In this document: piece after piece, positions 23,001 through 35,217 of the stretch | How the letters are laid out: each line of letters begins with the position of its first letter | Position numbering within the stretch: the first letter of the stretch is position 1 | Source of the DNA: Immersiella caudata | Lineage: Eukaryota > Ascomycota > Sordariomycetes > Sordariales > Lasiosphaeriaceae | DNA: 64,000 bases | NCBI GenBank assembly: GCA_030512335.1 | Contig: JAULSU010000005.1 | Location: forward strand, 434,001-498,000 | Direction of reading: 5' to 3' | Translations under genes and position numbers: made by a program | Notes under the pieces: generated by a model | The model's database searches: none | Seen by the model: only the letters and a program-made list of their open reading frames with translations | What the model was told of the DNA's origin: nothing

Positions 23001-24420
23001 TCTGTTTCTCCTTCTCCTGGGTGACTCGAGTCGTCCCTCAGAGTTGTACGCGGTGGTGTTGTGGGGTCGGCATGAGAGAATGACGACTTTGAGGATGGAG
23101 AAGGAAGGAGGAAGCGGCTTGGCCTAGTGCGACTCTGGTGGGTGAAGATATATTCTTCTGAGGTGACAATGGCGATACCGACTGGCCGGAACTCATATTG
23201 TGGGCGCTTGGAGGGCGGGGGCGAAGTGCGAGTATCCAGCCAACACATGCAGCGATGCCGGCAGACGCGGAGAACATCTGCGCCCAACACCGTGCCGCAA
23301 GGGGGGATGCCCTGCATCACAGTAATAGAATACCGGGTGTGACTGCCCGTCGACAACCGCCACCAGAAAGTCGAATCAAGCCCCCCAACCTCTCGAGTCC
23401 GCGTGAGCGCCGACGAGCATCACCACGGTGTCTCAACTTCGCCCGGTGTCCACGGCCATCCCATCCCCCTTCCATACGTCATCTCATCCCAGACTGTCCC
23501 CTCCACGGGCATGGCCCCAAACTGATCCACAGCCCCAGCCCACCGCCCTGTCGCCTTCAGTAGTGCGTCCCGGCAGCGTGGAACGCTTTGTTTCAATTAA
23601 GCGCCGAACCGCGCAGCCACCAATCAAGCGCTCAGCCCACCCCACCAAACCTCGAAACAACAACAGCATTCCGCTATCCACCTACATCCGGAGTTGAACG
23701 ACTGTTGCTAGCCGGCGTGGGCGCAGACCAATGGGATGTACCCGGGTCGGGAGCGTGGCGCGTTGGCCATCCTTCCACCATCTAGGCGCGTGGAGGTAGC
23801 ACGGTGGAGGTTGGGGTTCGGATGAGAATGGAAATCTCCAGGGCGCTCACTCCAGAGCGGCGCACCATCCGCAGTCGGACTGGGAGGCGCAAATTTGTGC
23901 ATCCGTCGTGGCATCTAACTCATCGCCTTCATTCTCTTCAGAAATAACAAAAAGACTTCGCAGAGGTTGATGTTGTGTTGATGTCGAGGTTGAAGTCAAG
24001 AGGAACCCGCGGTTTATCTTGGGACCAGGGGAGGGCGGACACTAGGCCCCTCCAAGCTAGCCCACCACGCTAAACCACACCCTTGCATGACGTCAAAGCT
24101 AGCTTCACCACAACCACACCATCGTCAAATCTCACCTCCAAGAGAATGAGCTCGTCATAAAGAGAACTCCGCTAGCCGCGATCGATCTCACTTCTGAAGA
24201 AATAAGAATTATAAAAACAAAAACTATTCTTACGTCTCAACACCACCACCATCGACCTCCTCACCTCACCTGAAACCTGACGTGCATCTCCTCAACCCAC
24301 CTGGTCCCGCGCAGTTGGCCAACCTCACCACCGTCTAAGCGCCTCTAGCGAGCAAACACACCCAACAACCGCCTAGCCGCAGCCACCGCCACCAGACCGC
24401 GCCCGCCCCCCAATGACCAA
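23001..24420. promoter_or_regulatory. Divergent intergenic region between the RTA1-type and lipase genes
   Basis: The start codons of the two genes face away from each other across 1.42 kb, so both promoters must lie here. I can name no specific regulator site with confidence. Confidence 0.4.
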
Positions 24421-25758
24421 ATGACACCATCGCGGGCCTCCCTGGCCAAAATCCCATCCCTCTCTGCTCTCTCCCCAGTCACGGTATCAGGGCCAGTGTC
24501 TCACCTGAACTCTCATCATCGCCGTTCCTCGACGCTGCGCGTGTTTGCACCCCGCCTCCGACCCTCGGCCCGAAGAACTCGGACCCCAACGCTCATCGCG
24601 TCCCGAAAATTCAGTGACTCGGCAAGACGGTGTGAGGTCAAAGAGGTGGGCGATGCGCGGATTAAGGGGCTGGGGAAGGAGATCAAGGATACGTATGCGT
24701 ATGTCAGAGATCGATATGGTGAGTTTGGTGCCTTCTTGCTGAGCTTTTACGTGGATGAGAAAGTAGTCGAGCTGACGCTGTGTTGAGATGCACCCAAATA
24801 CCCGGTGGTGCTGGCGCATGGGTTACTGGGGTTTGCGGAGCTGAAGCTGGCGGGGTCGTATCTGCCTCCTATCCATTATTGGTATGCCATGGCGGTCTTG
24901 ATGATTGACGAGAGAGGACCCTAACGGATCGCAGGCGCGGTATCAAGGAAGCGCTGTGCGCGCAAAATATTGAGGTCATTACAACCTCGGTTCCTCCTAG
25001 TGGCTCGATCGCACAGAGAGCGGCCAAGCTAGCGGAGGGCATCGAGGCGCACGCACAAGGCAGGAGTGTGAATATTGTCGCCCACAGTATGGGCGGCTTG
25101 GATGCTCGCTACATGATCTCCCACCTCAAGCCCAAGGGCGTCGACGTCAAGTCGCTGGTCACCGTGGCCACTCCACATCATGGGAGCGCCGTGGCCGACT
25201 ACATCATCAAGGAGATTGGGCCGGAGAATTTGTCGCGTCTGTATAACCTTTGGAAAAGAACCACGGGGTGGGATCACGACGCATTTGATCAGCTCACGCG
25301 GAAGTATATGATTGAGCAGTTCAACCACAGCATCCCTGATGACCCAGTCGTGCGATACTTCTCTTACGGCGCCATGTTGGTCGAGAAGCCACCTTTGTTG
25401 AGCCCTTTCCGCGTCTCGCACAAGCTCCTCAACCATCTCGAGGGCCCAAACGATGGCCTTGTCAGCGTTCAGAGCAGCCAATGGGTATGCACACTATGTC
25501 CTCTCGCCGAACGCGGCAGATGTTTGCTAACAAACCGGGTCAGGGCACTTACAAGGGAACCTTGCTCGGTGTCAACCACCTTGACCTGATCAACTGGAGC
25601 AACCGGCTTCGTTTTGCCGTCAGAAAGTGGCTGGGGAAGAGGCAGTCGTAAGTTTGGATCCTACGAAGACACTGGGCACCCGCTAACACTGCATCAGCTT
25701 CAACGCGATTGCGTTTTATCTTGACATCGCGGATATGTTAGCAAAGGAGGGGCTTTAG
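24421..25758 (+). CDS. Triacylglycerol lipase, TGL2-like
   Basis: Exons 24421-24718, 24788-24881, 24935-25484, 25544-25647 and 25698-25758 give 368 residues with all phases consistent. The N-terminal 75 residues are rich in Arg, Ser and Ala without acidic residues, as in a mitochondrial presequence. The alpha/beta-hydrolase fold follows: PVVLAHGLLGF near the oxyanion region, nucleophile Ser in NIVAHSMGGLDARYM, probable acid Asp in EGPNDGLVSVQS, and catalytic His in GVNHLDLINW. Order and spacing match bacterial-type lipases and yeast mitochondrial Tgl2. The expected reaction is hydrolysis of tri- or diacylglycerols. The mitochondrial location is inferred from the N-terminus. All three presumed catalytic residues are present. 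Confidence 0.88.
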
Positions 25759-28216
25759 AAGGATAGATATTTAGACTAATAGACTCGGAGATTTTTTCGG
25801 TTCCGCCAAGTGAGGTGAGAAGTCACCGATGATACCTAGAACGGCCCGCCGCAACAGTGGAATCGGCAAGTTTGCATCCACGACACACCGCCACAAGGCC
25901 GCCGTCACACTAGACTGCTGTGAAAGCTGGCACGACTATACTATCTCCAACCACCCTTTGGTGTTATCGGGGTCGGGAACAAACTGGCGTGTCGACCACT
26001 TGGGAGAGGCTAGGGCTGCTATGCGGCTGTTGGCAGATGACGATAGACGCCTCGAGCGATCTGCGTTGCCCTCATGATCACCTTGTCGTTCCTGCATGTT
26101 TGCTTGCCTCTGCTTTGGTGTGCTTCGCGATGAGGCAGGCCTCTCGCAGTGGTCAGTTGCGGCGGTTCGTCGGATGGCCTCGTGTGAGGCTAGGGCGGGG
26201 TCAGTTCTGCCATGTTTTGCAACTCCAAATGTATGGCCCCGTAAGTTTTAAACATTCTAGGTTGCTCCCGTCCAAATGAGCGGCAGTGCGACAGAAGCTG
26301 GCCGCGTGACGTTCTAGAGACGCGAGAGCAACAGCCATCAGGTGGCCGAGCCGGACGAGGCAGCAACGGATGAGACCGCTAAATACGGCTGTATAAAGTC
26401 AAGGGCATGAACGATTGTAACGTTAACTCGTGGTGAGTTTGCTGGCGATGGTGAAGCAATGGTCCGGAGAGCAGTAGCGCTGGAGATCTGATACCGACGT
26501 AGTTGCGAGGACGCCGTTCGGCTGAGCGGGGCCGGCCCCGAGAGCTGAGCCTGATGCTGTGGGAGCCAGGCTCGGCAGCTTCTCGGGCAACCGTCGGTTG
26601 ATCTCCACGCCTACTCAGCTCCAAGGCTTGGATTCGGCCCCCGAGTCTCTTGCCCACGGTCAGCACCCCAGAGCTTGCGATGACATCCACGGTTCGGTCC
26701 GTGCTGACGGATATAGAGAAAAAATACCAAAAACTCTGCCGGACGAATTTGGCGGTAAATTCCCCCCTACGCTTGGCTGATATCCGGTGCCAAGTTGATG
26801 TGGTGAGGCCGACCCGGTGACCTTGGCACGGCGCGGTGGTAGTCTCGAGGGCGGAGGGGTTCGCTGGTTGTTCTGTGACACGGCACTCTGCGGTTTTGTG
26901 GTCAGGCAGACTCGGCAGGGAACCCGCCGGCGAGTGGGAGAGAACATGCGGCCGCCCTCACCCGCCGGACGGGAAATCCTCGTGATAATAACGTCCTGTG
27001 CGGTCTGACATGTCGCGTGTTGGTGAGCGGTGTTGCTGAATCGGAGACAGTTCAGCGATCTCCATGCCTATTCCTCTTTTGAATAGCGCGTTCCTTCCCC
27101 ACACCGCCTGCCGCGGGACCTGCATCCCTGCTTGCCCCACCCGCGCTTGACGTCGACCACACCAGCAAACATGCGACTGAAGGTCGTGACTCCCATTGCC
27201 CTTTTGCATGCGAAACATTTCGATTTGGAGATCATGGTCTTTGAACCCATATCCCCGAAGCAGCAACGCGCTTAATTCCTCTCTAGCTGAACCAACTGAG
27301 ATAGCTTGGGGAAAATCCCGCTTCTCAACCGACGTCACTGCCAAGCAAGCTCCACACGCAACTCAGCTTTCCGTGGAAGCGCTCACGAGGATTAGAGTTT
27401 CATGCCGCGTGCAGATAACTCCGTCATGCCCATGCAGACCTCAAAAGCTCTCCGCGGGGCCGGCGTGCAACAGAGTTGCTGCCCCTCTTAACAAGGTCAA
27501 GTGGCTCGGCGTTAGCACGCCTGACACAGCAGGCGATGGCTGTCGTGACTGGATGCTGCTATTCATCCAGACTGTGGTATCAATCACCGCGTCTTCGCAT
27601 TGTCCAACACCTTCCGCCTTCTCGTGTTAGCCGGACGCTTCGCGGATGTCGGCACGAAGAAGCTTCTGTTCCTTCAGAGTGACGTCTCTCCGGCCAGGCA
27701 AGAGAACCGTGAGGTTACCGCGCCAGAGGACTGACCGTCGCTGAACAAGACGTCCGTCATGATGCTGCACGTGCCTTGGAGCCGCAGCGAGTCTCCTGGC
27801 AGCGTTTCCACGGACGCAGCCACAAGGGTTTCTTGTACTCAATGCACTCCGGGAGGGTTCGACTTGTTCGGTATTGTCTTCATGCTCTGACAGAACTCGT
27901 GGGAGCCGAAGTTTGTGGAAGTATCTCTGTATGTTGAGCCAGGTAAGCCTGTACCTCTCGTTTTTCGAAAGAAAGGGCACGTCGTCCTACTACTTGTCTC
28001 TCACAATGCACCTTCCTGCATTCTTGTGACGCACACCCCTCGTGGTCTTTCCTGTGTACGATAAATATATCGAGCTACTCCTGCAACCCCTTTGCTCGAC
28101 AGTCGACCTTCTCTACCGCAAGGTTTCCGGTCACTGACCTCATCTCCCCCTCATTTTTGGACTTCAGTCTACATCCCTCGCACTCTCTATTCTCATCCTG
28201 ACGTACACTCCTTGCG
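25759..28216. other. 2.5-kb intergenic region
   Basis: Between the 3' end of the lipase gene and the glutaminase ATG. Short open frames occur on both strands, including minus-strand stretches near 27630-27980, but none shows a family signature or convincing splice structure. The glutaminase promoter lies at its right end. Confidence 0.35.
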
Positions 28217-30545
28217 ATGAGGCTTTTCAGCGTTGTAGCCACCGCCTTGGCTGCCGCGAGTGGCGCTCTCGCCGCGACAGATATGGATGCTCTAGTGAAG
28301 CCCCCGGCTGTCCCTCTTGCTGTGAGGTCACCGTATCTCAACGCCTGGCTTGAGGGTGGAGATACCCAGTGTATTCTTCCCGGCCAGTGGCCAAAGTTCT
28401 GGACGTAAGTCGCCCCAGGTGTGGGCGTTAACGTTACTAATTGCCTCTCACATCAGGAGTCAAACCCAAGGCTGGCAAGGCCTCGTCCAGGTCGACGGCA
28501 AGACCTACACCTGGATGGGGGCCGCCCCTGGCTTTGACCACGCCAAACAAGTCTCCTTACACTACACATCAACAAAAAGTGAATTCGTCTTCGACGTTGA
28601 TGGGAAGGTTCATCTCACCGTTACGTTCTTGTCACCAGTGTACCCGGATGATCTGTCGCGCCAGTCTCAGCAGTTTTCGTACGTCTCTGTCAAGGTCGCA
28701 TGCTCCGACACTCAGAAACGGAACGTCCAAGTTTACATGGACGTTTCTGGAGGTATGACCACCCGGGCCACGCTATGAGCTCGTTGGCTGACGGGATAAA
28801 TAGAGTGGGCCAGCGGCAACGCGTCTCATGTCGTCAAGTGGGAGCAAGGCGTCGCTGGTGGAAACGACGGAAATGTCACCTACCTCAAGTTTTCTCGTGA
28901 GAACCAAGAGGAGTTTGCTGAACAACATGAGGTTGCCAGCTGGGGGAACTGGTATCTATCTACCAACTCGGGCGATGGCGTAAGTTCACGTTTCCTGTCT
29001 GGATTAACACTTGACGATTCTGACGGAATTGCGCGTGTAGATGACTTGGCAGATTGGCGAAGATAATGTGGTACGAAGTCATTTCAAGGAAAACAAGGCC
29101 TTGGCGAACAACCAGGATACCCAATTCCGTGCCGTTGGTGATAGATGGTAGGTTCATTATCTATTCATTCTGGACACCTTGCTGACATGTACAGGCCGGT
29201 GTTCGCTCTTTCCCACGACATCACCGTTGAGAAGGGCGGTGTTCCTGAAAAGGTGTTTACCCTCGGTCTGGTTCAAGACCAAGTCATCAACTTCGCTGGC
29301 CATTCCCAAGCCCTGAGACCAATTCCAGGTCTGTGGTCCTCGTACTGGGCAGATGAGCGTGAGGCTGTCGCGGCTTTCTACAATGACTACCAGTACGCAA
29401 GGGAGTACTCCCAAGCCCTTGATACTCGGATTCAGGACGATTCGGTTAGGGCTGCTGGCCAGGACTACGCCGCCATCACAACACTGGCTCTCCGTCAAGC
29501 CTTTGGTGGTCTCCAGTTCGCTGGCACGCCAGATAAGCCGTACATCTTCCTGAAAGAGATCAGCTCGAACAGCGACATCCAGACGGTAGACGTCATCTTC
29601 CCAGCATACCCCATTTTCCATTACCTCAATGCAACCCTCAGCCGGTACTTGCTAGACCCGCTCTTCGAGAACCAGGAGAGCGGCGCATACCCCAACAAGT
29701 GGGCCGAGCACGACCTTGGGACCTTCCCAGTGGCAAAGGGCTACCCCGAGGGACTAGACGAACCTATGCCGCTGGAGGAGTGCGGAAACATGATCATCAT
29801 GACTTTGGCCTATGCTCAGCGAACTGGCGATATCGGTTACCTGAAAGACCACTACCCCAAGCTCGAGCAGTGGGCCGAGTTCTTGGTCGAGGACTCTCTT
29901 GTTCCGGCGAACCAACTCAGCACGGATGACTTTGCCGGCACTTTGGCGTACGTATCCTGCTCATGCTTGAGGGTTACCAACTGACTGATCTGCAGCAACC
30001 AAACGAACCTCGCTATCAAGGGCATTATCGGTCTCAAGGCCATGGGCGAGATTGCCAAAATGACCAAGGGTGAGGACAAGTGGAGCAAGACAGCGTACGA
30101 CTACTTGCAGACCTGGAAGACCTACGCTATTAACCGTGACGCCGACCTCCCTCACACCACGCTCAGCTATGGCGACAACAGCAGTCACGGAATCCTCTAC
30201 AACCTCTATGCTGACCGCCTCCTCAACCTCAACTTTGTCGACCAAGAGATCTACGATATGCAATCCGCCTTTTATCCCACCATCGCCCTTGAGTACGCTG
30301 TCCCACTAGATACTCGTCACACCTGGGCAAAGTCAGACTGGGAAATGTTCGCTGCCGCTGTGGCCGGCAACTCGACAAGGGACATGTTCATCCAGAAGTT
30401 GGCGCATTGGGTAGGGAATTCGTCCACGAACAGGCCCATGACGGACTTGTTTGATGCAAGGACGGGAGGGTTCCCGGATGGGCCAACGTTTGTGGCAAGA
30501 CCGGTCGTTGGAGGAATGTTTGCGCTTTTGGCGTTGCTGCATTAG
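28217..30545 (+). CDS. Secreted glutaminase, GtaA family
   Basis: Exons 28217-28404, 28457-28752, 28804-28979, 29041-29147, 29195-29947 and 29996-30545 give 689 residues, all in phase. The signal peptide is MRLFSVVATALAAASGALA. The mature chain begins with the fungal glutaminase A N-terminal domain (PPAVPLAVRSPYLNAWLEGG, WQGLVQVDGKTYTWMG). It continues through the middle beta-rich part to the helical C-terminal catalytic-like domain (DYAAITTLALRQAFGG, YPIFHYLNATLSRYLLDPL, AEHDLGTFPVAKGYPEG, ECGNMIIMTLAYA). These are the domains Pfam lists as DUF4964/5127/4965. The length matches Aspergillus GtaA, which deamidates extracellular glutamine. Several NxS/T sites suggest glycosylation. The reaction is inferred by family. 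Confidence 0.92.
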
Positions 30546-33078
30546 TTAGGAAGTATTATTAGAAGAGTAGAGGCCTGGAAGAATGTTCTCCAGGTCTATA
30601 ATGATGCAGAAATGAAGGTATCAATGCCTCGGTGCCGGCTCGTGCATGTGGTGCTTCATTTTACGATGGGTACCGGCCAGTTGGGATGTTGGCGTTGAGC
30701 CCAGCTAAGGCATGTCAAGATTGGCGGTCTTTGTCATTTGGAAATTAAATCGGCGAAGTGAGGGCTTGAAAGTGCGCTTCGGAGAACCTTTCGCAAAGAG
30801 TCCCAACGCGCGTCAAGTCGCGTCCTTCCAGCTTGTCCTTGGCTTAGCCGCCGAGCCGCCGCGAAGTCATGTGACTTTGCGGGGCTTTCTCCTCAGCACA
30901 ATCTGCTGGATCTACGGATCCAACGATTTGACAACTTCCAATGCGAAAGAGCTTATTATCATGTCTAAGCACCCTTCTCTCATTCGGCTTCTCAAAGCGG
31001 TCCTCGCGCGATATTAGCGTTATTATGCTTCTCCGACCACTCACCAGACAGCTACGACGGGTTGGCTTTCGGTCGGACGACCTCAACAATGTTGCTTGGC
31101 CCACCAAAGTCACGACTCCACCAAACGTCCCTCGCACTCCGCATCTCGGACCAGGGCAGACGAGCCCGGAGCGCTCTTTCAGTGGCCCCTAGGTCTCTAG
31201 CTTCCCTGGGCTTTGAGAAGGAGCGGCAGGTCGACGCTGTCTAAGTCTCGGGAGGCGCGCCGCCTTGGCCAGCCACGATGACACGAAGCCTGCCGTTTCG
31301 ATTTAGCTGGGAATGGAACGCCCCGTCTCGAGACCCGCGAAAGCCCACCTTCAGCGCCTTTTCCGTACAAGCAGACCAAGCGATCGCTCCTCCGTCCCCC
31401 CAAATTCGATCAAACACCACTCGCGGGCCATCCCAGAGGAGTATCTTCAAGGCAATATGGGTGAAAAGGGTATGACGCCGCCTGTCATATACAAGCGCAC
31501 CAGGCTCTCTTCAGGACGAATACGTTCATCGCATACCGATCCGCGTAAACGAGCGAGGTCATGACTGTGCATCGGCACCTCCTTCGCCTCGACCAAGGTG
31601 GTCGCTGAGATGCGTCCGTCAGTCAGCACCCGCGAGCCAGACTTGCACCCCACGCAAGCTCGCATGTATTGCTACTTTCTCCCAGGCCACCCTGCTTTCC
31701 ACAATTCCCACCAGCCTCCCGCTTCTTTTGCCACCCTCCCACTCGGGTTGATGCACAAGGCCGTATCTTGGCCCGGCCCGGCCGACCTAGCCCGACCACC
31801 TCCCCCAATCTCAACGGAACCGGAACTACCGGACCAGCGTATCATCAGCCTACCAGATCTCCTAGACGCACGCCATGATAATACGTATGGCAGACGGCCA
31901 GCAGGCCACGACCGTCGGACCAACCCACTCGGCATAACCATAGGGAAACCAAACCCCCCTTCTATCTCCTCAGCTCGCCCTGGACCAGCCGTGACGGCCA
32001 ACAAAGTCCCAAACACCCCAGCCCCACGAGCTGGCCAACTAAGAGGCCCTATTAGCGACCTAGCAGCCGACCATAAACGCGTCATACTCCTCGGTCAACG
32101 GCCACGACCAAGATTACACGCACTCCGTGACCATGCCTCGTGTTGAACTCGCTCGGTGACGAAATTGTTTGTTTTCGTCCCTGTTGCCACTCTGATGAAA
32201 TGATCTGCGACGTGGCCTTCGCTTGGTCACAATATGACGATAATGAGGCCATTTCACTTTGTTGTCTGTTCTGCCGGGCGAGGCCCTGTGCGTACGTATG
32301 CGTTGTTGATTTGGGGGCGGAGGTGTTGATCCGTCCTCATGTTTGTGACAAAGCGCATCTGTCGGTCTGGCCTCCCCGGATACTGAAGCTGCAAGCGACT
32401 GCTTCAGAGATAGAGTCAGGAGAGTCGAATCCCCCGAGTAAGAGCGAGCTGCTATCTATTCCATTGAAGCGTGACTTGTCCGTAGTGGTGACCGATAAGA
32501 CGGGCAGTGTATGTTTAAGGACTTGATACATACAGCGACAACCTAGCAAGCTGGCCACATTGACGACAGCAGCAAAGCATGACTAAACAATTGTATTCCA
32601 ACCAAACACAACTGCTGATTAATCTAATGTAAAGTACAGCAAAGAGCCATCAGCGCCGCCTTCCATAGTCATGTTGCCCCAACCATCGCAATGATGAGCG
32701 TCTGTCTGTATATACACCCGCGCCACGCTTTCCTAAAATAAAAAAAAGCAAAAACCACCACCTACTTCTTGAAACATGAGAGAGATGAGGAAACAAAAAG
32801 CCGCTTCGCCCATTTTCACCGTAGGCTGCGCACCTGAGCTGCCAGAGCTGTTGGTGTGTGGCCGCCGCTGGCTTTTATCCAAGTCTTGCTTCCCTCGCTT
32901 TGCATCTTGGCCACCGTAATGAGAAGATGCCAGACAAAACAAATAGAAACGTAACGTGACATATGACAACAGAAATGAAGCAGTGGGATCTTGTTACAAA
33001 GCCAACCGATTATACTGGGTATCATAGAAAACACTCGAGCATCCAGACAGAGGACGACAGGGAACCTCACACCCAAAC
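30546..33078. other. 2.5-kb intergenic region
   Basis: Between the convergent 3' ends of the glutaminase and Zn-cluster/acetyltransferase genes. A 182-codon Pro/Arg-rich open frame (31598-32146, plus) has no recognisable domain and I do not call it. The right end probably holds the 3' UTR of the minus-strand gene. Confidence 0.35.
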
Positions 33079-35217
33079 TCAGACATAGGCGATGCCTCTC
33101 CTGTGGCCTGCCTTAGAGCCCATGTAGATGCTGTACGTCGCAACGTCCTAAGATCTGTCAGCGTTACCCCCTGAGTGGCATTGAGACTAAACGTACCCTT
33201 GTAATGACGGAGCCAGCCCCAACAGTCGACCCTCTGCCAATCTTGACTCCCGGGAGAATGACAACGTTTGCTGCAATCCACACATCGTCCTCGATTATGA
33301 CCGGCTTGCCATACTGGGTGCCCGTGTTCCCACTCCGGCGCCTAGGATCCGTGCTGCACGTGCCTGTGTAGATGCACACATTTGGGCTGATGATGACGTT
33401 GTTCCCGATCCGCACCTCACAGACATCATTGATGAGACAGTTCCGCCCGATCGACACGTTGTTACCGATAACGATGTTGTAGCCATAGTCGCATGTGAAG
33501 GGTGCCTCCACCGTCCCGTTCTCCCCAACGTTGCCGGTCTTGGTCACCGGTGACATCACTGTAGGGGTGATGTGAATGCCGTCCCTCGGTTGAAGAATGT
33601 CCCGGAATAACCTCGCCCTTTCTGCTGGTGAGACGCCAATGTTGGGATTAGTCGAGTTGTTGAACCTCCAGCAGGCTGCATTGCATCTCTCTCGCTCCAA
33701 AACCAACTCCTTATCGAAAGGATAGTAGGCCCGGCCGTTCAGCATCTCTTCCTTCTCGCGCCGTGGTCGCTCGCCAGAGAACTGCGTGTGCGAGAGGGCT
33801 AGCTGGGCGGTTGCCTGCACGCCGCTGGACGGGGGTTGCGCTGACATGGGCGTCATGGCACTAGGGGGCGTGTTCGTCCTGTTGCCGCCGTGGAGGTTGA
33901 AGGGAGGCTGGGTGAGGGTGGTGCTCTGGGGAGGGAGAGGACCCTGTTGTTGCTGATGGTCAGCCTCAGTTCGGGTCGGGTCGTGCAGCGGCGGTACCCG
34001 TTGATATTCCTTGTTGGGGGTGCGGTCGGAGAAGGCGGTGTTCGGGGCGGCGCTGACAGGGGTGGGGAAGACGTTGGCCGTTGCTGAGGTCGCGTATGAC
34101 AGAGCAGACAGCTTATTGTCTGGTGTACCAACGGAGGCACTTGGTATGGTCGAAGCTGTGGGCCTGTCGTCATCACTCTGGATGGACCGGCCTTGCGGGG
34201 TAGTGATCCGTAGTGAGGGCTGTTGTGTGCGGTTATATGCAATGGGGTCTCTCTTGGAGGCGTGGCCAAGCAGGGGTTGGGCGCTGTAGGGGGGCGGGTG
34301 CTGGGGCATCCCGTACGCGCCAGGGGGGACGTAGTTCGGATCCTTTGACTCGATGTTCACCTGCGCCGGTTTGGTCTCGGGCTTTGGCCACGTTCCTCGC
34401 TGCGGCGGGTACCCAGCGCAAACGAATCCTCCACGGACACAATTGCTACCTGTAACTTGTCAGCTTGGCACACCCTGCCCAGCGAGCTGCACTCACATTC
34501 AGGCTTTGCCTCGTCGCACTTCTTTTTGCGCTTTCTGCAGGTCAAGCAACCCGTCTTAGTTCGGTTGCTGAAGTTGCGCTTCCGTTTTTTGGGGTCTGAT
34601 TGAATGACACCGTCCCGCCGCTGCTCTGGCGTGTACTGGCCGGAGTACATGCCCCCCTCGCCGTCCGAGTTCTGGCCTCCGTAGTCGGTGTTGGCACCCT
34701 GGCTGGTTGCTCTCCTCAAAGCGTCCCCTATGTGCTCGTCGGACTGGGCGGATACCGGCCCCGCAGAGTAGGGGCCCTCGTAGCTAGAATTCCGCTCATC
34801 CTGAACCCGTTGCTGCCAGTGCTCGCTCCCCTCGCGGCCGTCGTCACCATAACTCCCTCTGTAGGCGTCCTTCTGTGGCGTGTCGAAGCGATCACGATCA
34901 CGTGATTCTAACTGGGGCTGATGCGCTGCTGGCTGATCTGGTCTTACTGCGGGCGGTGATGGCAGGCGTTCTCTCCTAGGAGAATCGGAAGGAGAGCGCT
35001 TGCGCTTCTGCGATGGCTCGCCGGGGAACGGCAGTCTGTCGTGGTTTGGGCCGGCGCTCCAACCCTCCCGGTCCTGGCTCGATGGTGGCTCAGCGGCGGA
35101 TCTGGGGTCGCCGTTTGCGGGCTGGCCGTTAGGCCTCTCAAAGTCTGTTGTGCCGTTGATTCCCTCGGTAGCCTTTGGCGAGCCCCCGTTGAGGGCGGTG
35201 AACGTAGCCATCTTCAT
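33079..35217 (-). CDS. Zn2Cys6 DNA-binding protein fused to a maltose-acetyltransferase-like domain
   Basis: Exons 34497-35217, 33197-34449 and 33079-33147 give 680 residues, all in phase. A second Met lies two codons in. Residues 1-215 are disordered and charged with basic patches (QKRKRSPSDSPRRER). The fungal zinc cluster at 224-251 is complete only after splicing: GCLTCRKRKKKCDEAKPE, then C-SN-C-VRGGFV-C, exactly CX2CX6CX6CX2CX6C. A Pro/Thr-rich linker follows, then a Mac-type domain (RAYYPFDKELVLERERCNAA) and a hexapeptide-repeat beta helix (YNIVIGNNVSIGRNCLI, VRIGNNVIISPNVCIYTG, DDVWIAANVVILPGVKIG, STVGAGSVITR). Where sugar O-acetyltransferases carry the catalytic His (THP), this protein reads TGTCSTDP. 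Nuclear regulator versus active acetyltransferase cannot be settled from sequence. The gene is preceded by a very long gene-free region. Confidence 0.88.

Noticed and set aside
31598..32146. Open frame of 182 codons between the glutaminase and Zn-cluster genes
   Set aside because: Proline- and arginine-rich with no recognisable motif or intron structure; cannot be supported as a gene.
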